64,000 nucleotides of DNA from Archegozetes longisetosus (taxonomy: Eukaryota > Arthropoda > Arachnida > Sarcoptiformes > Trhypochthoniidae), in the NCBI GenBank assembly GCA_018873245.2, contig JAEMBT020000009.1, positions 6,177,180 through 6,241,179 on the forward strand. The letters are read 5' to 3'. The notes beneath the pieces were generated by a model. That model was not told where the DNA came from. It did no database searches and was given only the letters and a program-made list of their open reading frames with translations. The first letter of the stretch is position 1. Each line of letters starts with the position of its first letter. The position numbers were made by a program, and so were the translations under genes. Of this stretch, positions 1-12,181 are shown piece after piece.

Positions 1-1248
1 AACTTTTGAATTGTTGTTTCAATCGAAATAACAAAAATGCTTTTTAAAAAGCTAGCTCAGAAATTGATAATCTCTTTCCTTACTTATAAGTTGATTGTAT
101 GAACATTTAATACCCTTTTAATGAGGCTAGCATCCTGTTCTCCGACAGTCTGTTCATGGAAGAAAGTCTTTTTATAAATTTGATCAAATTTTCCATTCTC
201 TCAATTTTAATCGTTTTATTAGGATAGGTTAGTTTGTTATGTTAAGTTAGGTTTGAATACTAATGAAAAGCATCTTTTCAGTTGTTAAGCTGTTGATAAA
301 CAGAGTTAGACTCTTATGAACTTATTGTCGAAATCTGGGCTTACTTTTGAAAAATCTTATGTTACCGTATACGGTAAAAGCTCGATATAAGACATTCTGA
401 TGTAGCGAACAAATTTCAGATACTTTCTGTTCAAAAATGAATGCGACAGAGGGTTATCAAAGATTCATTCGTCGGATATTTTTTTTATGATCATTAGTAA
501 TAATTAATAATCAAAGATATTAATTTTTCATTTATCTTAAGCTTTATTTTGCCATCGAATAATTTAGATGTGGTAAACGGGGAAGAAACGTATTTCGCTT
601 TCAGTGGTGAGAAACAGGTTGGAAATAGTGATTACTATTGAAAAGATAAGACCAAAATTGATCAAGGAGTGGGATTCAAATCAATATACAAGTTTAGCTA
701 AACATTTTTGCTTTGGTTAGCAATCAATGTAGGAGATCTTTCCAAATCTTACTTTGAAGGAAAAACTGTTAGTAACTCATAGACATATTCCGAATAACCT
801 ATAACTAAGAAGTTGGTCTCCTATTTGTAAAGCTTATGTTTTATGGCCCGACGGAACTATGGCTCATTACGAAAAAATAACTATAGAAACTTTTGATAGC
901 TTTAATTTCAATAACAGATGTAAAAGCAATTCACCAAATGTTCTACAAGTCTGACCAACAGAAAAGCATTGGAGTTTAGAGCATATGAGAATAACTGGAA
1001 GATCAAGAATGCCAAAAATTTGAAGTGGTGGATGAGGAAAAAGTTGTCTGAAATCAGTCCATAGACTTTAAAACCTGATGTCTGAGGTGAAGATAAACGT
1101 CCGAAAAGCTGCTGATTTAGAAGCAAATTTTATGCCAAGTTTAAGGTTGTTTTCTGCATTTTTCAGTGGTATCTTACTCATTAAAATGTGTTTATAACTT
1201 TTAGAGTTATTGAAAGTTAAAATTTTTTCAACTTTTAGTTGCGTATCT
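1..1248. other. Gene-poor flank with weak repeat similarity
   Basis: No intact gene is visible. The stretch from about 300 to 420 (GAACTTATTGTCGAAATCTG, then a CTCGATATAA motif followed by TAGCGAAC) recurs in diverged form at about 7000-7100 and 43420-43520, so it is an old dispersed repeat. Short ORFs here have no recognisable domains. Confidence 0.4.
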
Positions 1249-2205
1249 ATATACACACAATTTCAAAACTAACTGGGACACTTTAAATTGATATAACTTT
1301 CCAACCGATTGACCGAATTAAGTCAAATTTTTTGCAAAATAACCAGTAAACATATAGAATTTATTTGCATCAGAAACCATTATAATATCTTGTAAAATAA
1401 AAATGTTATTAAAGGAAATATCAAAACCTATAATAAATATGTTTCATATCTTATATAAATGAACATTTGCACCTTTAATTTAATAAAATTATCATTATAT
1501 TAATTAATTAGACGTAATCTTTTGACGGTATTTTTTACGTTTTGAATACAAATTGTCTTCAATTCATTTGTTTAATAGTTATTATTGTTATTATAATTGA
1601 GTGAATTTGTGTCATATCATGTCCGGCGGGCCAAAAACCATTCAGGAACGGGAAATGATGTTCCGGCACTTCATTAAATTGAAAGCGCAAAACAAGAGAC
1701 GAGAAGCGATTTGTCGAGAAGTCGGTAAGTATTGATTTGATTTATTTATTTTTTGTAATTACTTCATCACTTCAAATGAGCAACTGTTGGAAGTACTCAA
1801 TCATGTGTACGAACAAATGCGAGATGTTTCTTGGCGTCAATATTTCATCAATTTGATTGACTCAATGCCCCGTCGATTGCAAACAGTGATTGATTCTAAT
1901 GGAAGTTATACACGATATTAATTGATATTAATTTATAATTTCATGAATTTGATTTATTTTCACACATACTTTGTTAAAAGTATTTTATTTTATAAATCTA
2001 TCCATTAATTATCTAAACAAATATGAATTTCTCGTTTTTCTTTTATAACTTTTTTGTTTATTGAGATATTTAAATGATTTCTTTTGTAATAAAATTCTAT
2101 ATGTTTCTAAATTATTTTGAAAAAAATTTCATTAAAATTGCTCTACTCATTATAGAGTTATAATCATTTAAAGTGTCCCAGTTAGTTTTGAAATTGTGTG
2201 TATAT
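1249..2205. mobile_element. Internally deleted Tc1/mariner-type element
   Basis: About 40-bp perfect inverted repeats lie at 1249-1288 and 2166-2205, each with CACACAATTTC near the tip and flanked by TA-rich sequence. TA target sites are typical of Tc1/mariner. Between them lie an N-terminal and a C-terminal piece of a transposase but no catalytic core. The element is therefore a non-autonomous deletion derivative of about 0.95 kb. The perfect ends suggest it is fairly young. Confidence 0.8.
1619..1921 (+). pseudogene. Tc1/mariner transposase remnant, N- and C-terminal pieces
   Basis: From the ATG at 1619 a helix-turn-helix-like N terminus can be read (MSGGPKTIQEREMMFRHF and on to REAICREVG, about 37 residues) before the frame stops. 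A second open segment begins near 1782 (EQLLEVLNHVYEQM) and ends with SMPRRLQTVIDSNGSYTRY and a TAA at 1919-1921. Such an ending is typical of this transposase class. The DDE catalytic domain that should lie between, about 250 residues, is missing. The GTAAGT after the first piece could be a splice donor but is probably chance next to the deletion. Confidence 0.65.
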
Positions 2206-4493
2206 CGATAAGATTAAGTGGTAAATTTTGTGATGAGTTAGGAAACTACCTGAGATTGATCTGGCTTTTTAAGAAATCAGTTGTATAAAATTTACCTCAA
2301 TCAGAGTTTAACTCCTCTAAAATCAAAAATTCAACAATGCAAAAGCACGTGTTCCCAATTGTTGCTGTGAATAATTATTAAAATATTATTATTTATTTTA
2401 AATACGCGATATGACCCAATTACTTTAAGATCCACCGAAGATATTGTCATCGAGATTTTTATATTATATGCGTTTAAATAACTTTCCAAAGAAATCGATA
2501 GCTATGTTTTAGAATAGAGAAAGATTAGGAATTCGTGACTTAAGGTTTTTCAAAAAGTAGTTATCTGAGACGTAAAACGCATGAGTATGAGATAAAAGTA
2601 CGTGGTTTAACGTTGAAAATCAAGAAAAGAGAGGAGATGGATCAAATATAGTTTATAAGAAATGCACTAAACAATTGAGTAAATGAAATCTAATTTCAAT
2701 AAACTCGATTCTATCTTTTCAAATACAATGGTCAAAGACCAATTTTGAAGGTTATGTATCAATTGATGACAAATGTGATATTTACAATACTCTATTTCTG
2801 TATACTCAACTTTCACATCGGATATCTTCAATTACCACCAGTTATCTGAGTTATCATAAGAGCAAAATAGAAGTAAATTTATAAAACACTTATGTAAAGT
2901 CTATTGATGAAAGATTATGGGTTATTCATTTCCTTAATCAACTGAAAATATAATTTTCGAAAATAACTTTTGACAATTCCACAGCATTCTAGAACGCTTT
3001 TAATGCTATATCTAGTCGTAAATTCTATTCAAATCAATCAAAGATCCTATCAGTGAACGGAAAAAATGATGTTAATTAAAAATTAATATATGTGGATCAT
3101 ATTGAGTATATAAAATATATTAGTAAATAGTACGTAACTCAAATTGTGATGAGTAAACGATATGATTGGTTTGACTGATTGAAGCGTCATAAAAATCATT
3201 TGATGACATAGAAGGCAACCGTAAATATATTTAACCAATAATTTATAAGATACAGCTTAATTATGCAATAATTGACCTCTGCCCTAAACTTTTAGTCACT
3301 GAATTTTCTGTTTTAAGACAGTGTCAGCACCTCCTGGTTGCCGGTATCACCGTAACGTTAGAAAATTTTTAAAGCATAAGAACTTTCGTAATATTTTATT
3401 AGAATTTATAGGAAATAAATAAAGCTGTTTCCTCAAAGTTGAATTATCTTCAACGTCTTAGTATTACGTCACTGATTTATTGTAAAAATGGTCGAAAAAT
3501 CTGATTTCTTGACTATTACCTAATGCATGATTTCTCAAACTTTTTGACCTCACGAATCACCTCAATGGCATCAAATGATTGGTATGGACCATAATGTTAA
3601 AATTGTTTCTCCCAACCTGGTTTTGAGACTGTTGAGATAAGAGAGACAAAACTTTTCTCTAGCTATGGATAATACTGTATTCAGGTATTGATAGCTAAAA
3701 AATCAATTCATTTTCATTGAAGAGAACTTTTCGCATAAAGTCGATATTGATTTGATGCTTTGGTAATTATTATTTAATGTTTCAACTCGAATATTAAATA
3801 ACTTAATGAAATAAAATATTATTCGAATACATTTAAAAATAATTTCGGAAAAAATTAGATAATAAAAAGGAGATTAAATCTAAAAGTGCTGATAAAACGA
3901 TTTCAAAATAGCTATAGTTATGTTCCACGTTAACTAAAACTTTTCTAATTCTTAAAGCGCCTACTTTTAATTACTTAAAAGTAGTTTAAGTTAGTTCTCA
4001 AAGTTTAAATAATCTTTAAAATTTTTTAAAAGCTGATCAATTTGACTCAAAAACACAATCAAATTAACTCAAAATATAGTTAAAAATCTTAAGTAATCTG
4101 AATATCTTTTATTCATATAAGATCATGTTTTATAACGAAAGAAATAAAGAAAGGATTAAAAATGAAATTCAGTTCAAAATTATACAATACAATAAAAGAT
4201 TTCCTAAAAATCATTAAAGCAGTTATAGGGTAGAAAGCATTTAGTTTCCAGCAATAAGAATTTAAAAATTTGTGTAAGCTACATAGTTACATAAATAATT
4301 AGGAAGAGTAAAATTATAAGTTATGATTTAGTCTAAGAAATTGCATAAAATTTATTATTATACAGCTCATTAAACTATAGTATTTACAGTTTTGGCTAAA
4401 GCTAGCGTTTCAAAGATTATATAACAAGTCCTAAGAGTAGAACTTAGAGGTCTATTTATTAAGTCATCAACTAATAAATAGGTTGTCAAGATT
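2206..4493. other. Intergenic, no gene seen
   Basis: AT-rich sequence without a supported gene. The part from about 3540 to 4490 is the diverged 3' flank of the gene family. The block around 3545-3605 (CACGAATCACCTCAATGGC) recurs behind several copies, at about 8465, 15700, 23240, 29540, 37880 and 44100. The last few hundred bases match the flanks of copies D, F and J. Confidence 0.6.
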
Positions 4494-5568
4494 TTAACCC
4501 AAAAGTCCAAGTCCAGCTCCTTTGGCACCTTTACCTCCAGCAGTGGCTGCAGCGGCTCCACCTTTCTTGAAGGCCGCTTTCGCTGCGGCGGCACCTTTCT
4601 TACCAGCAGTAGCAAATCCAGCTGCCGCTGCTCCCTTAGCTCCTCCGGTTTTAGCTGCTTTAGCACCTGCAGCTCCAGCAGCTCCGGCCCATGCACCCTT
4701 CTTACCAGCAGCACCAGCGGCTCCACCTGCTGCGAATGCTCCACCAGCTTTACCAAATTTGAAACCTTGAGCAGCCTTGAAGGTACTTCAATTTCAAAAA
4801 TATTCAAATTAATATTCTAGTAAATGAAGAATTTTTCAAGAATTTTATAATGGTTTTATGAATACTTACGCTACTTTACCGAAAGCCTTATTATATCCAG
4901 CACCGAATTTTTTACCCCATTTGCCACCTTTGCCCCATTTCGCTCCTTTTTTACCTGCAGCAGCGAATCCCTGTTTCAAGTCGAATCAAAAAATATTAAG
5001 ACAAAGTTCAAATATTCCCAATCAAGAAATCTTCATTAATAATGGGTTGGTTTAACGTAATGCTAACCTTTGCTGCTGCTGCTTTCTTTCCTCCTGCAGC
5101 TGCAGCGGCCGCACCGGCAGCTCCAGCCTTTTTACCGAAAGCGGCTGCTTTACCGGCAGCTCCTGCTTTCGCTCCAGCCTTAAAACCTGCAGCACCAGCA
5201 GCCATTTTCGCAGCTTTACCAGCAGCTGCAGCTCCCGCTCCTTTTCCTGCAATAACGGATTCAGCGGGTTCTAAATCAGACACAATTTCAGATTGTTCAG
5301 AAGCATCAGTCTCCAAGTCTGATTCGTCTATTTCATTTTGTTCAGAGTATGAAGCTATGGCCACTGAGAATAACAAGCTTAATACCACAAACTTTACATT
5401 CAAACGAAAAGAGAGAAAAAATAAATTCACAATTAAATCGTTGTTATTTACAAAGTTTTTATTGTTATCTAAACTTTTTTTTAACAATTGCTATAAATTG
5501 AAAAACTTTTGCTGAAGCTAATAAAAAGTATCAAAAACTTTATAATTTCATACCAGTCTATAATCCAT
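4494..5568 (-). CDS. Gly/Ala/Lys-rich secreted protein, copy A (type I, intact)
   Basis: I do not recognise this family. The model has four exons read leftward: 5554-5568, 5068-5391, 4870-4970, 4494-4785. Every junction is GT-AG and phases agree, giving 243 residues. Residues 1-18 (MDYRLFVVLSLLFSVAIA) form a signal peptide with an AIA cleavage site. Residues 19-50 hold 12 Asp/Glu and no Lys/Arg. Residues 51-113 are Ala/Gly with Lys as the only charge. Exon 3 (114-147) has aromatic anchors W125, W131, F135 and Y139. Exon 4 (148-243) is again Gly/Ala/Lys with W179 and ends GLGLLG. There is no Cys, and no Arg after residue 4. The product is probably secreted as a polycationic structural, adhesive or antimicrobial protein; that role is inferred. 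Introns are 162, 97 and 84 nt. The starter exon lacks transcript proof. Confidence 0.83.
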
Positions 5569-5620
5569 TTCAATATATGTGGTTTTATCTTACAATAAGT
5601 CACTGTAGACTAAAAACGAG

Positions 5621-5656
5621 AACTGACTTAAAGTTTGATTTTTCGAACATTTTATA
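5621..5656 (-). promoter_or_regulatory. Core promoter of copy A
   Basis: On the minus strand TATAAAA lies at 5650-5656 and the initiator TCAGTT at 5621-5626. The initiator A, the presumed start site, is at 5624, 32 bp from the first T of the TATA box. The predicted 5' UTR is about 56 nt. Confidence 0.75.
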
Positions 5657-8032
5657 AGAGAAAAAATCTGGTCCATTTCCGTTTATAGAAATTCTTTATT
5701 AGTTTTTTGGAATGTAGAGTATATATCAAAAGAGATTTACTTTTTGGGAAGTGATTAAAAGTTACGAGACCTTCAAAATTATAAACAATTTATTTTTTAA
5801 ACTTGATCTTTAGCTTAAAAAATCTCACTTTCTATACATTTTCTTATTTTATCTCAAGCATAGTATTAAAATGTGAATAATTAATATCCGGTATTGTTTT
5901 CTGAAAATGGAATAGAGAAAAAAGAAAAGATGATACAAAGGATAAATAATAAAAAAGACGGAAAACAAAATTTAACACAATGTAAGTCTTATAAACAATA
6001 TCATAGTCACATATTACATTTAGTATTAATAGAAATGATACGCAAAACATGCCAATGTCAGAACACTGTGCAAAATTAGTTTTCAATTATACCTTGAATT
6101 GTTCATTTCTTGGGTTAATTTTCTTTTTACAGAATGAAGAGATATGGAAATATCTATTAGAATAGTTCTTTGACAATTGGAACTAGCATTATATAACAGT
6201 TAGCAATATACCAGTGTTGATGCTCAAAATGCTCAAGGTTTTGTATTTTTACTCAAATTGTTCTCCGATTGTCAACCGTTTTATACTTAGGGTATAGCCA
6301 TGACCAAATAATTTTCTTTTTATGAATCCTAAACTGATTGTGTGAAGTGCAAAATTTGAAGGGCTTCTTTATTCATTTATTTATTTATGAACATTTACAA
6401 TACATTAATATATGAATCATTTGATTTTAATGTAACGAACAGCTCAACGATCACTGTTAATCATGATAAATGCGCTTTTTAAGTAAAAAAATCACGATAT
6501 GTCAGACAATAAATATCAGTTTTCGTCATCAGTTATGAATCAAGTGTTGGTTTTTATTCATAAAGTTTGAGTTAATATTTTCTCTATAGTTCTTTGCATA
6601 AAACTATTAATTTTGTCAGCTGTCCCTAATTTTTGATCTTTATGCACCAGGAACTAAAGGATAACTGATTGGAGTCGATTGTGCATAAGTCTTCATTTCC
6701 TTCTTTTAACAAGTTACTTATTGACTCAGTACTCTCTTCGGTTAAATACAATTCTGGTTTAAATACTTTAACGCATTCCTGTTCTCTAACCTCAATGAGA
6801 TGTAGTTTTCGATTAAAAAGTTATTTATAACTGGTTATGAGGAATCTGCGATCAAGAGTTTTAGAAGTTACTTGTTGATATAAAATAAAAATAAGAGATA
6901 ATCAACTAATTATAGTTCTGTCTTTATTTCAATGTTCAACTTTTAAATTGTTACATTAATTGAAATAACGAAAATACGATAACATTAGATTCAACATTTC
7001 ACTAATGAACTTATTGCCAAAATTTAAGCTTATATTGTAAAATTTTATATTACTCTATACAGTAAAACCTCGATATAAAAGACATTTCGACTTAGCGAAC
7101 ATGCTTTGGGTACGCACTGTTCAGAAGTAAGCACGATAGAAAGTCATGATGGATTCAATCCCCAGACATTTTTTATGACCACTGGCAATAACTAAGAATC
7201 AAAACTATTAAATTTTTCCTTATTTTAAGTTTAATTAAAAATTTTATTCAATTTTTTACTTAGTCCTGCTTCAGCTAACGACCTTACTTACTGTTGCGTT
7301 CATTTTTCAATAGAGTATATTATGACCTCCAAAATTCTTTATTAAACTCCGCTTCAAAAATTAAGGGAAGGAGATATTATTGAAATAAAACTTTAAATTT
7401 TAAATTTAAAAACTTTTATAGTAATGATAGCATGCATTCATAATATCGTATTAAGTTATAGAGTTATATAAAGTTCATTACACGTTTACAATCATTTTGG
7501 CTTATGAACACGAAAGTTTTGGATAATATGCAAACAAATCAAATTTATATTATTATTCAATTTTAAAGTATACCTCAAAACCTTGACTGTAATTTTTTGG
7601 GAGTTTTGAATTTTTACAAAGGCTTTTGGAGATGATAATGCAATAGAGTTTGCACACATTCCACATAAAATACATTTCTTATAGAATTTTGATTAGTTGC
7701 CAAAAGTGTTAAAATCAAGTTTACAATATGAATCATGTAAAATTCTTTCTCAAAATTCATCGCATAAGTTATAATGAACTTAAATTTTATAAATTGGTTG
7801 CTCATTCTTTGGTCAGATTGTGAGTTCATTACTTCTCTTTCTATCTTCAATTAGAAATTAAAGTTTAATACAGTTCGCTGTCTTTTCTATGAATATAATG
7901 ATTAATTTATAAAAAATTTGAAAGCTTAAGAACTTTTGTAAAAATGTAGTGAAATTTATGGGAAATTTAAAAATATTGGTATAAGTTCAAAGTTTAAAAG
8001 CCATCAACAATATCTTAAAAGCGAAATTAATG
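5657..8032. other. Intergenic upstream of copy A
   Basis: No gene is supported. The first few hundred bases match the upstream flank of the other copies (TTAATATCCG near 5881, as before the GA tract in other copies). Positions 7060-7100 carry CAGTAAAACCTCGATATAAA, which resembles the ends of pogo/Tigger elements, but no partner end was found. Short ORFs at 5844-6086 and 7614-7850 look random. Confidence 0.5.
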
Positions 8033-8371
8033 ACTTGTTAATTAAGAATTAAATCCGTTTAACTTTTAAACGTTAGTGAAGGTTAAGACAAATCAAATTT
8101 AAAGTTACTAAATGCCAAGTACTTAATTGGGCATACAATTAGCCTACTTTAACATAACTTCAAGTAACTCACATACTATAAATCCTTTAAAGTGAGCTTT
8201 CTTGCAACTGCTTTAAGTTGAATTTAACCTTTTTGTTTAATATAACATATCTTAAAACAGATCAATTGTATACTAAATTAAATGCTTGGCATTTAGTAAT
8301 TTTAAATTTAATTTGTCTTAACCTTCACTAACATTTAAAAGTTTAACGGATTTAATTCTTAATTAACAAGT
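8033..8371. mobile_element. Hairpin-type MITE-like inverted repeat
   Basis: The 339-bp segment is nearly a full palindrome. About 100 bp from 8033 (ACTTGTTAATTAAG) is repeated in reverse complement ending at 8371, with a few mismatches and a central loop of roughly 130 bp. It has no coding capacity. The shape fits a miniature inverted-repeat transposon; the superfamily is unknown because no target duplication is clear. Confidence 0.65.
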
Positions 8372-9841
8372 TTTGAAGTTCTCTGTTTAGTCTTATGTCA
8401 TAAATTTATTGTAAGAATGACCAAAAGATTGGTTTATTTGACTATAAATCTCTCCGAATTTGTTACCTCACGAATCACCTCAATGGTATCAAATGGTTGC
8501 GATAGGGCATAATGTTAAAATTGATCTCGATGAACCACAAGTAAACTACCGAACCCAATTATGGAACCGTTGAGCTAACACGGGAAGTATCTCATGTGGT
8601 TTTCGGGTTTGAATTTCAGACTAAACTTTTATTAAGGTGCTTGTCTTCACGTACCTAACGAACATGATCTTGGCTGCGAATATACCCCGAGTAACTAGAA
8701 ATAAATAGCCGAAATATACTATTAATAGTTTTGTATATAAAGCATGTAGTAATTCAAATGATTGTGATACAAGCGATTGTAACGATTGTTTTTTTATTTG
8801 CTAGTTTTATTTTATCTTTTTGCGTGTAAGACAATTTGTAACAAAACCCTTTTCAAACAATTCTACCGGATATATTGTAGAAATATTCAGACGACAATAG
8901 CTATACAATGAGTTCACTTCCATTAACGAGAACTTTGCATGAAGTCTATATAGATTTGATGCGTTGAAAATTATTGTTTAGTGTTCTAACTCAAATATTA
9001 AATAATTGAGTTAGTTAAGATACAGATTGTCCAAGATAAAACTAAACTCAGATAAAGCAGTTAAAGGCTTTTTACAATTTAACATTTTAAACAAAAGTAA
9101 TATCAATTACTCATACACTGAAAATTTGATTTATCAAAATGAACATTTATTAATCTAACATCGTATACAGAAATAGTGTTTAGAAACGTTCTCTACAAAA
9201 TTTGCTTATTATTAATTCTATTAATTTCAATCATAGTAGCATTCGTTAATCCATTTTTACCAAATTTATCATAAAATTGTTTTCTAGTTCGATCACAAGA
9301 CTTAGTTAACAAATAAGTTTTATAAATAAAAACTTTGTTTTATTAAAAAGATCATTTTGAATACTACTTTTGTTTTTTTCTCAAATTATGATTAAAAGTT
9401 GACTTTTCATTTACTTGTTTCAAACTTTATTCATAAGTTGCACCTAATCGACTGGATAATATTAAAGAAAAATTATACTCAAAATTTGAGTTTAGTTGTA
9501 TTTTGGACAATCCGTATAAGTAGAGTTCAATTTAAAACAATATCGAAATCAAATCTAAAAGCGGTGATAAAACATTTCTAAGATCGCTATATATGAGTTC
9601 ACATTTTTCTGATTCTTTAATTTTCCATCACTAGATTAAGGGTTAAAGTTGATTTTCAAAGTTTAAATGAATTTTTGTATTATTTTAAAGTTCATCAATT
9701 TAAATGACAAACACCATCAAATTAAATTCTAATATAGTTAAAAACCGAAAGAAATATTTATAATTTTTATTCATATTAAACTTATAATATAAAAATGATA
9801 AAGAATACTAGTTATCAACTAATGGATCAATGGTCAAGATT
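8372..9841. other. 3' flank of copy B, no gene seen
   Basis: Diverged family flank. Positions 8455-8530 carry the CACGAATCACCTCAATGGT block found behind other copies, and from about 9600 the sequence parallels the flank of copies A and D. No supported gene. Confidence 0.5.
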
Positions 9842-10974
9842 TTAACCCAAAAATCCACTTCCAGCTCCTTTGGCACCTTTAGCTCCAGCAGTGGCTGCAG
9901 CGGCTCCACCTTTCTTGAAGGCTGCTTTCGCTGCGGCGGCACCTTTCTTTCCAGCAGATGCAGCTCCAGCTGCTGCTGCTCCCTTAGCTCCTCCGGTTTT
10001 AGCTGCTTTAACACCTGCAGCTCCAGCAGCTCCAGCCCATGCACCCTTCTTACCAGCAGCACCAGCGGCTCCACCTGCTGCGAATGCTCCACCAGCTTTA
10101 CCAAATTTGAAACCTTGAGCAGCCTTGAAGGTACTTTAATTAAAAAAGTTCAAATTAATATTTAAGATAAATGATAAATTTGAGAATTATAAAATGGTTT
10201 TATGAACACTTACGCTACTTTACCGAAAGCCTTATTATATCCAGCACCAAATTTTTTACCCCATTTGCCGCCTTTGCCCCATTTCGCTCCTTTTTTACCT
10301 GCAGCAGCGAATCCCTATTTTAAGTTGAATACCAAAATTTTAATATATAGTTAGATCATTCCGAATCAAGCAATCTTTATTAATAGTTGGTTATGCGTAG
10401 TGTTATGAAAGCTAACATTTAACTCCTTCTTGTAATAAAATCAATTAACGGTTTAACGTAATGCTAACCTTTGCTGCTGCTGCTTTTTTGCCTCCAGCAG
10501 CTGCGGCGGCAGCACCGGCAGCTCCAGCCTTTTTACCGAAAGCGGCTGCTTTTCCGGCAGCTCCGGCTTTTGCTCCAGCCTTAAAACCTGCAGCGGCAGC
10601 AGCCTTTTTCGCAGCTTTACCAGCAGCTGCAGCTCCCGCTCCTTTTCCAGCAATAACAGATTCAGCGGGTTCTAAGTCTGACACAATTTGAGATTCTTCA
10701 GAAGCATCGGTCTCTAAATCCGATTCGTCAACTATTTCATTTCCTTCAGAGTACGAAGCTATGGCCACTGAGAATAACAAGCTTAATACCACAAACTTTT
10801 TATCCAAATATAAAGAGAGGAAAATAAATTCACAATTAAATGGTCGTTATTCACAAATTTTTATAATGTTAGTTAAACTTTTTTCAAACAACTTCTATAA
10901 ATTGAAAAAACTATTTTGATAACTAATAAAAATTACCAACTACTTTTTAAATTTCATACCAGTCTATAATCCAT
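9842..10974 (-). CDS. Gly/Ala/Lys-rich secreted protein, copy B (type II, intact)
   Basis: Exons read leftward are 10960-10974, 10469-10795, 10214-10314 and 9842-10133, giving 244 residues with all phases consistent. Introns are 164, 154 and 80 nt; the 154-nt second intron marks type II. The acidic block differs from most copies (EGNEIVDESD, then ASEESQIVSD), a variant nearly matched only by copy L. The basic block reads KKAAAAAGFKAG rather than KMAAGAAGFKAG. Exon 4 has a GAASAGKKG segment and ends GSGFLG, unique here. B is divergent to C and shares an upstream region that has been broken up by nested transposons. Confidence 0.82.
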
Positions 10975-11026
10975 TTGAATATATGTGGTTTTATCTTACA
11001 ACAAATCACTGAGGGCTAAAACTGAA

Positions 11027-11062
11027 AACTGACTCAAAGTTTGACTTTTCGATCATTTTATA
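11027..11062 (-). promoter_or_regulatory. Core promoter of copy B
   Basis: TATAAAA (minus strand) at 11056-11062 and initiator TCAGTT at 11027-11032. The spacing to the initiator A at 11030 is 32 bp. Confidence 0.75.
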
Positions 11063-12106
11063 TGAAAAGGTATTCGGTCCATTTCCGTTTATGGAAACTC
11101 GATATTAGTATTTTGGGAATGTAAAGTACAGATCAAAAGCGATATACATTTTGGGAAGTGATTAAAACTCACGAGACCTCCAAAGTTACAAACAATTTGT
11201 TTACTGAACTTGATTTTTAGTTTAAAAGATCTCACATTCTATACATTTTCCTTTATCTTATCTCAAATACAGTGTTGAAGTGTGAATAATTAATATCCGG
11301 GTATTGTTTTACGAGAGACAGAGAAAGTGAGAGACAGAGACAGACAGATAGACAAATAGATGCATGTTTTTGTCTATATGTGTTTGTGAGAAGAGATGAC
11401 ATACAACCTAAACGACAGTATAAAACGAAGATAAAAGAAGACCTTATAACAATTTTATAATCATGTTTAGTGTAGTGTTTCATATAATGATTTTCTAGGA
11501 ATCTAAAACAAATATCATACATGATAGAGTAAAAGTGATCGGGTGAGAAAAGTGAGGGACGGGTGGTCACCCTAAACTTGATGCATCTAATGTGTTCAAA
11601 TATTCGTAGGTTTAAGTATATCATATTAAGTTTTGTTTGAAAGGAAACAAAATCATAGTTACAATCCTTTTATTGAAAGTTCAAATGCAAGGAATAAATG
11701 CCTTTTCTATACAGGCTGGTATGTCATGATAAGAATGTGGGGATGGGACGTGGTTCCGAGATTTATGTAGGAAAATGTTGTAACTTTAAACACTTGTATT
11801 TTATGTTATTTTGTATAACTACAAAGAAAGATTTCCGCGTTTACACCAATTAGTTTTGTACATTTGCTCAGTTTCCAAAACCAATCTTTGATGTGAACAA
11901 AGTTTCAATTATAGCTGTTTGGTTCTATCTAATTGAAAATAAAGATTAGACCCAGAAAACGTCGACAAAATATTACGATATCAAACGCTGACTTGATTTA
12001 ATTTTCTGCTAAATTTATTATATTATAATTTGCTTGTACTAATTATTAGCATAATTTTATTTTAATAATAAATTGATTTTCACAATATGGAAGATATTAC
12101 TACTAA
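11063..12106. other. B/C shared upstream region, B side
   Basis: Non-coding. It is homologous to the intergenic regions between D/E, F/G and H/J, including the GA-rich tract (about 11310-11350) and the segment ending ATGGAAGATATTACTACTAA at the insertion point of the hAT-type element. It is more diverged than the other three regions. Confidence 0.6.
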
Positions 12107-12181
12107 CAGTGATGCTCAACGCTCGAGCGTTTGGCTCTCGGTAGCGAGTGCGAGCGTTGAGCATTAAGTCTTAGTACGTAT

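Noticed and set aside
4522-4770. Long Pro/Ala-rich and Leu/Glu-rich ORFs opposite or out of frame to each family exon
   Set aside because: They exist only because Gly/Ala/Lys codons leave other frames open. They break at every real intron and lack starts or splice logic.
7060-7100. pogo/Tigger-like terminal sequence
   Set aside because: Only one end is seen and no transposase; too weak to call an element.
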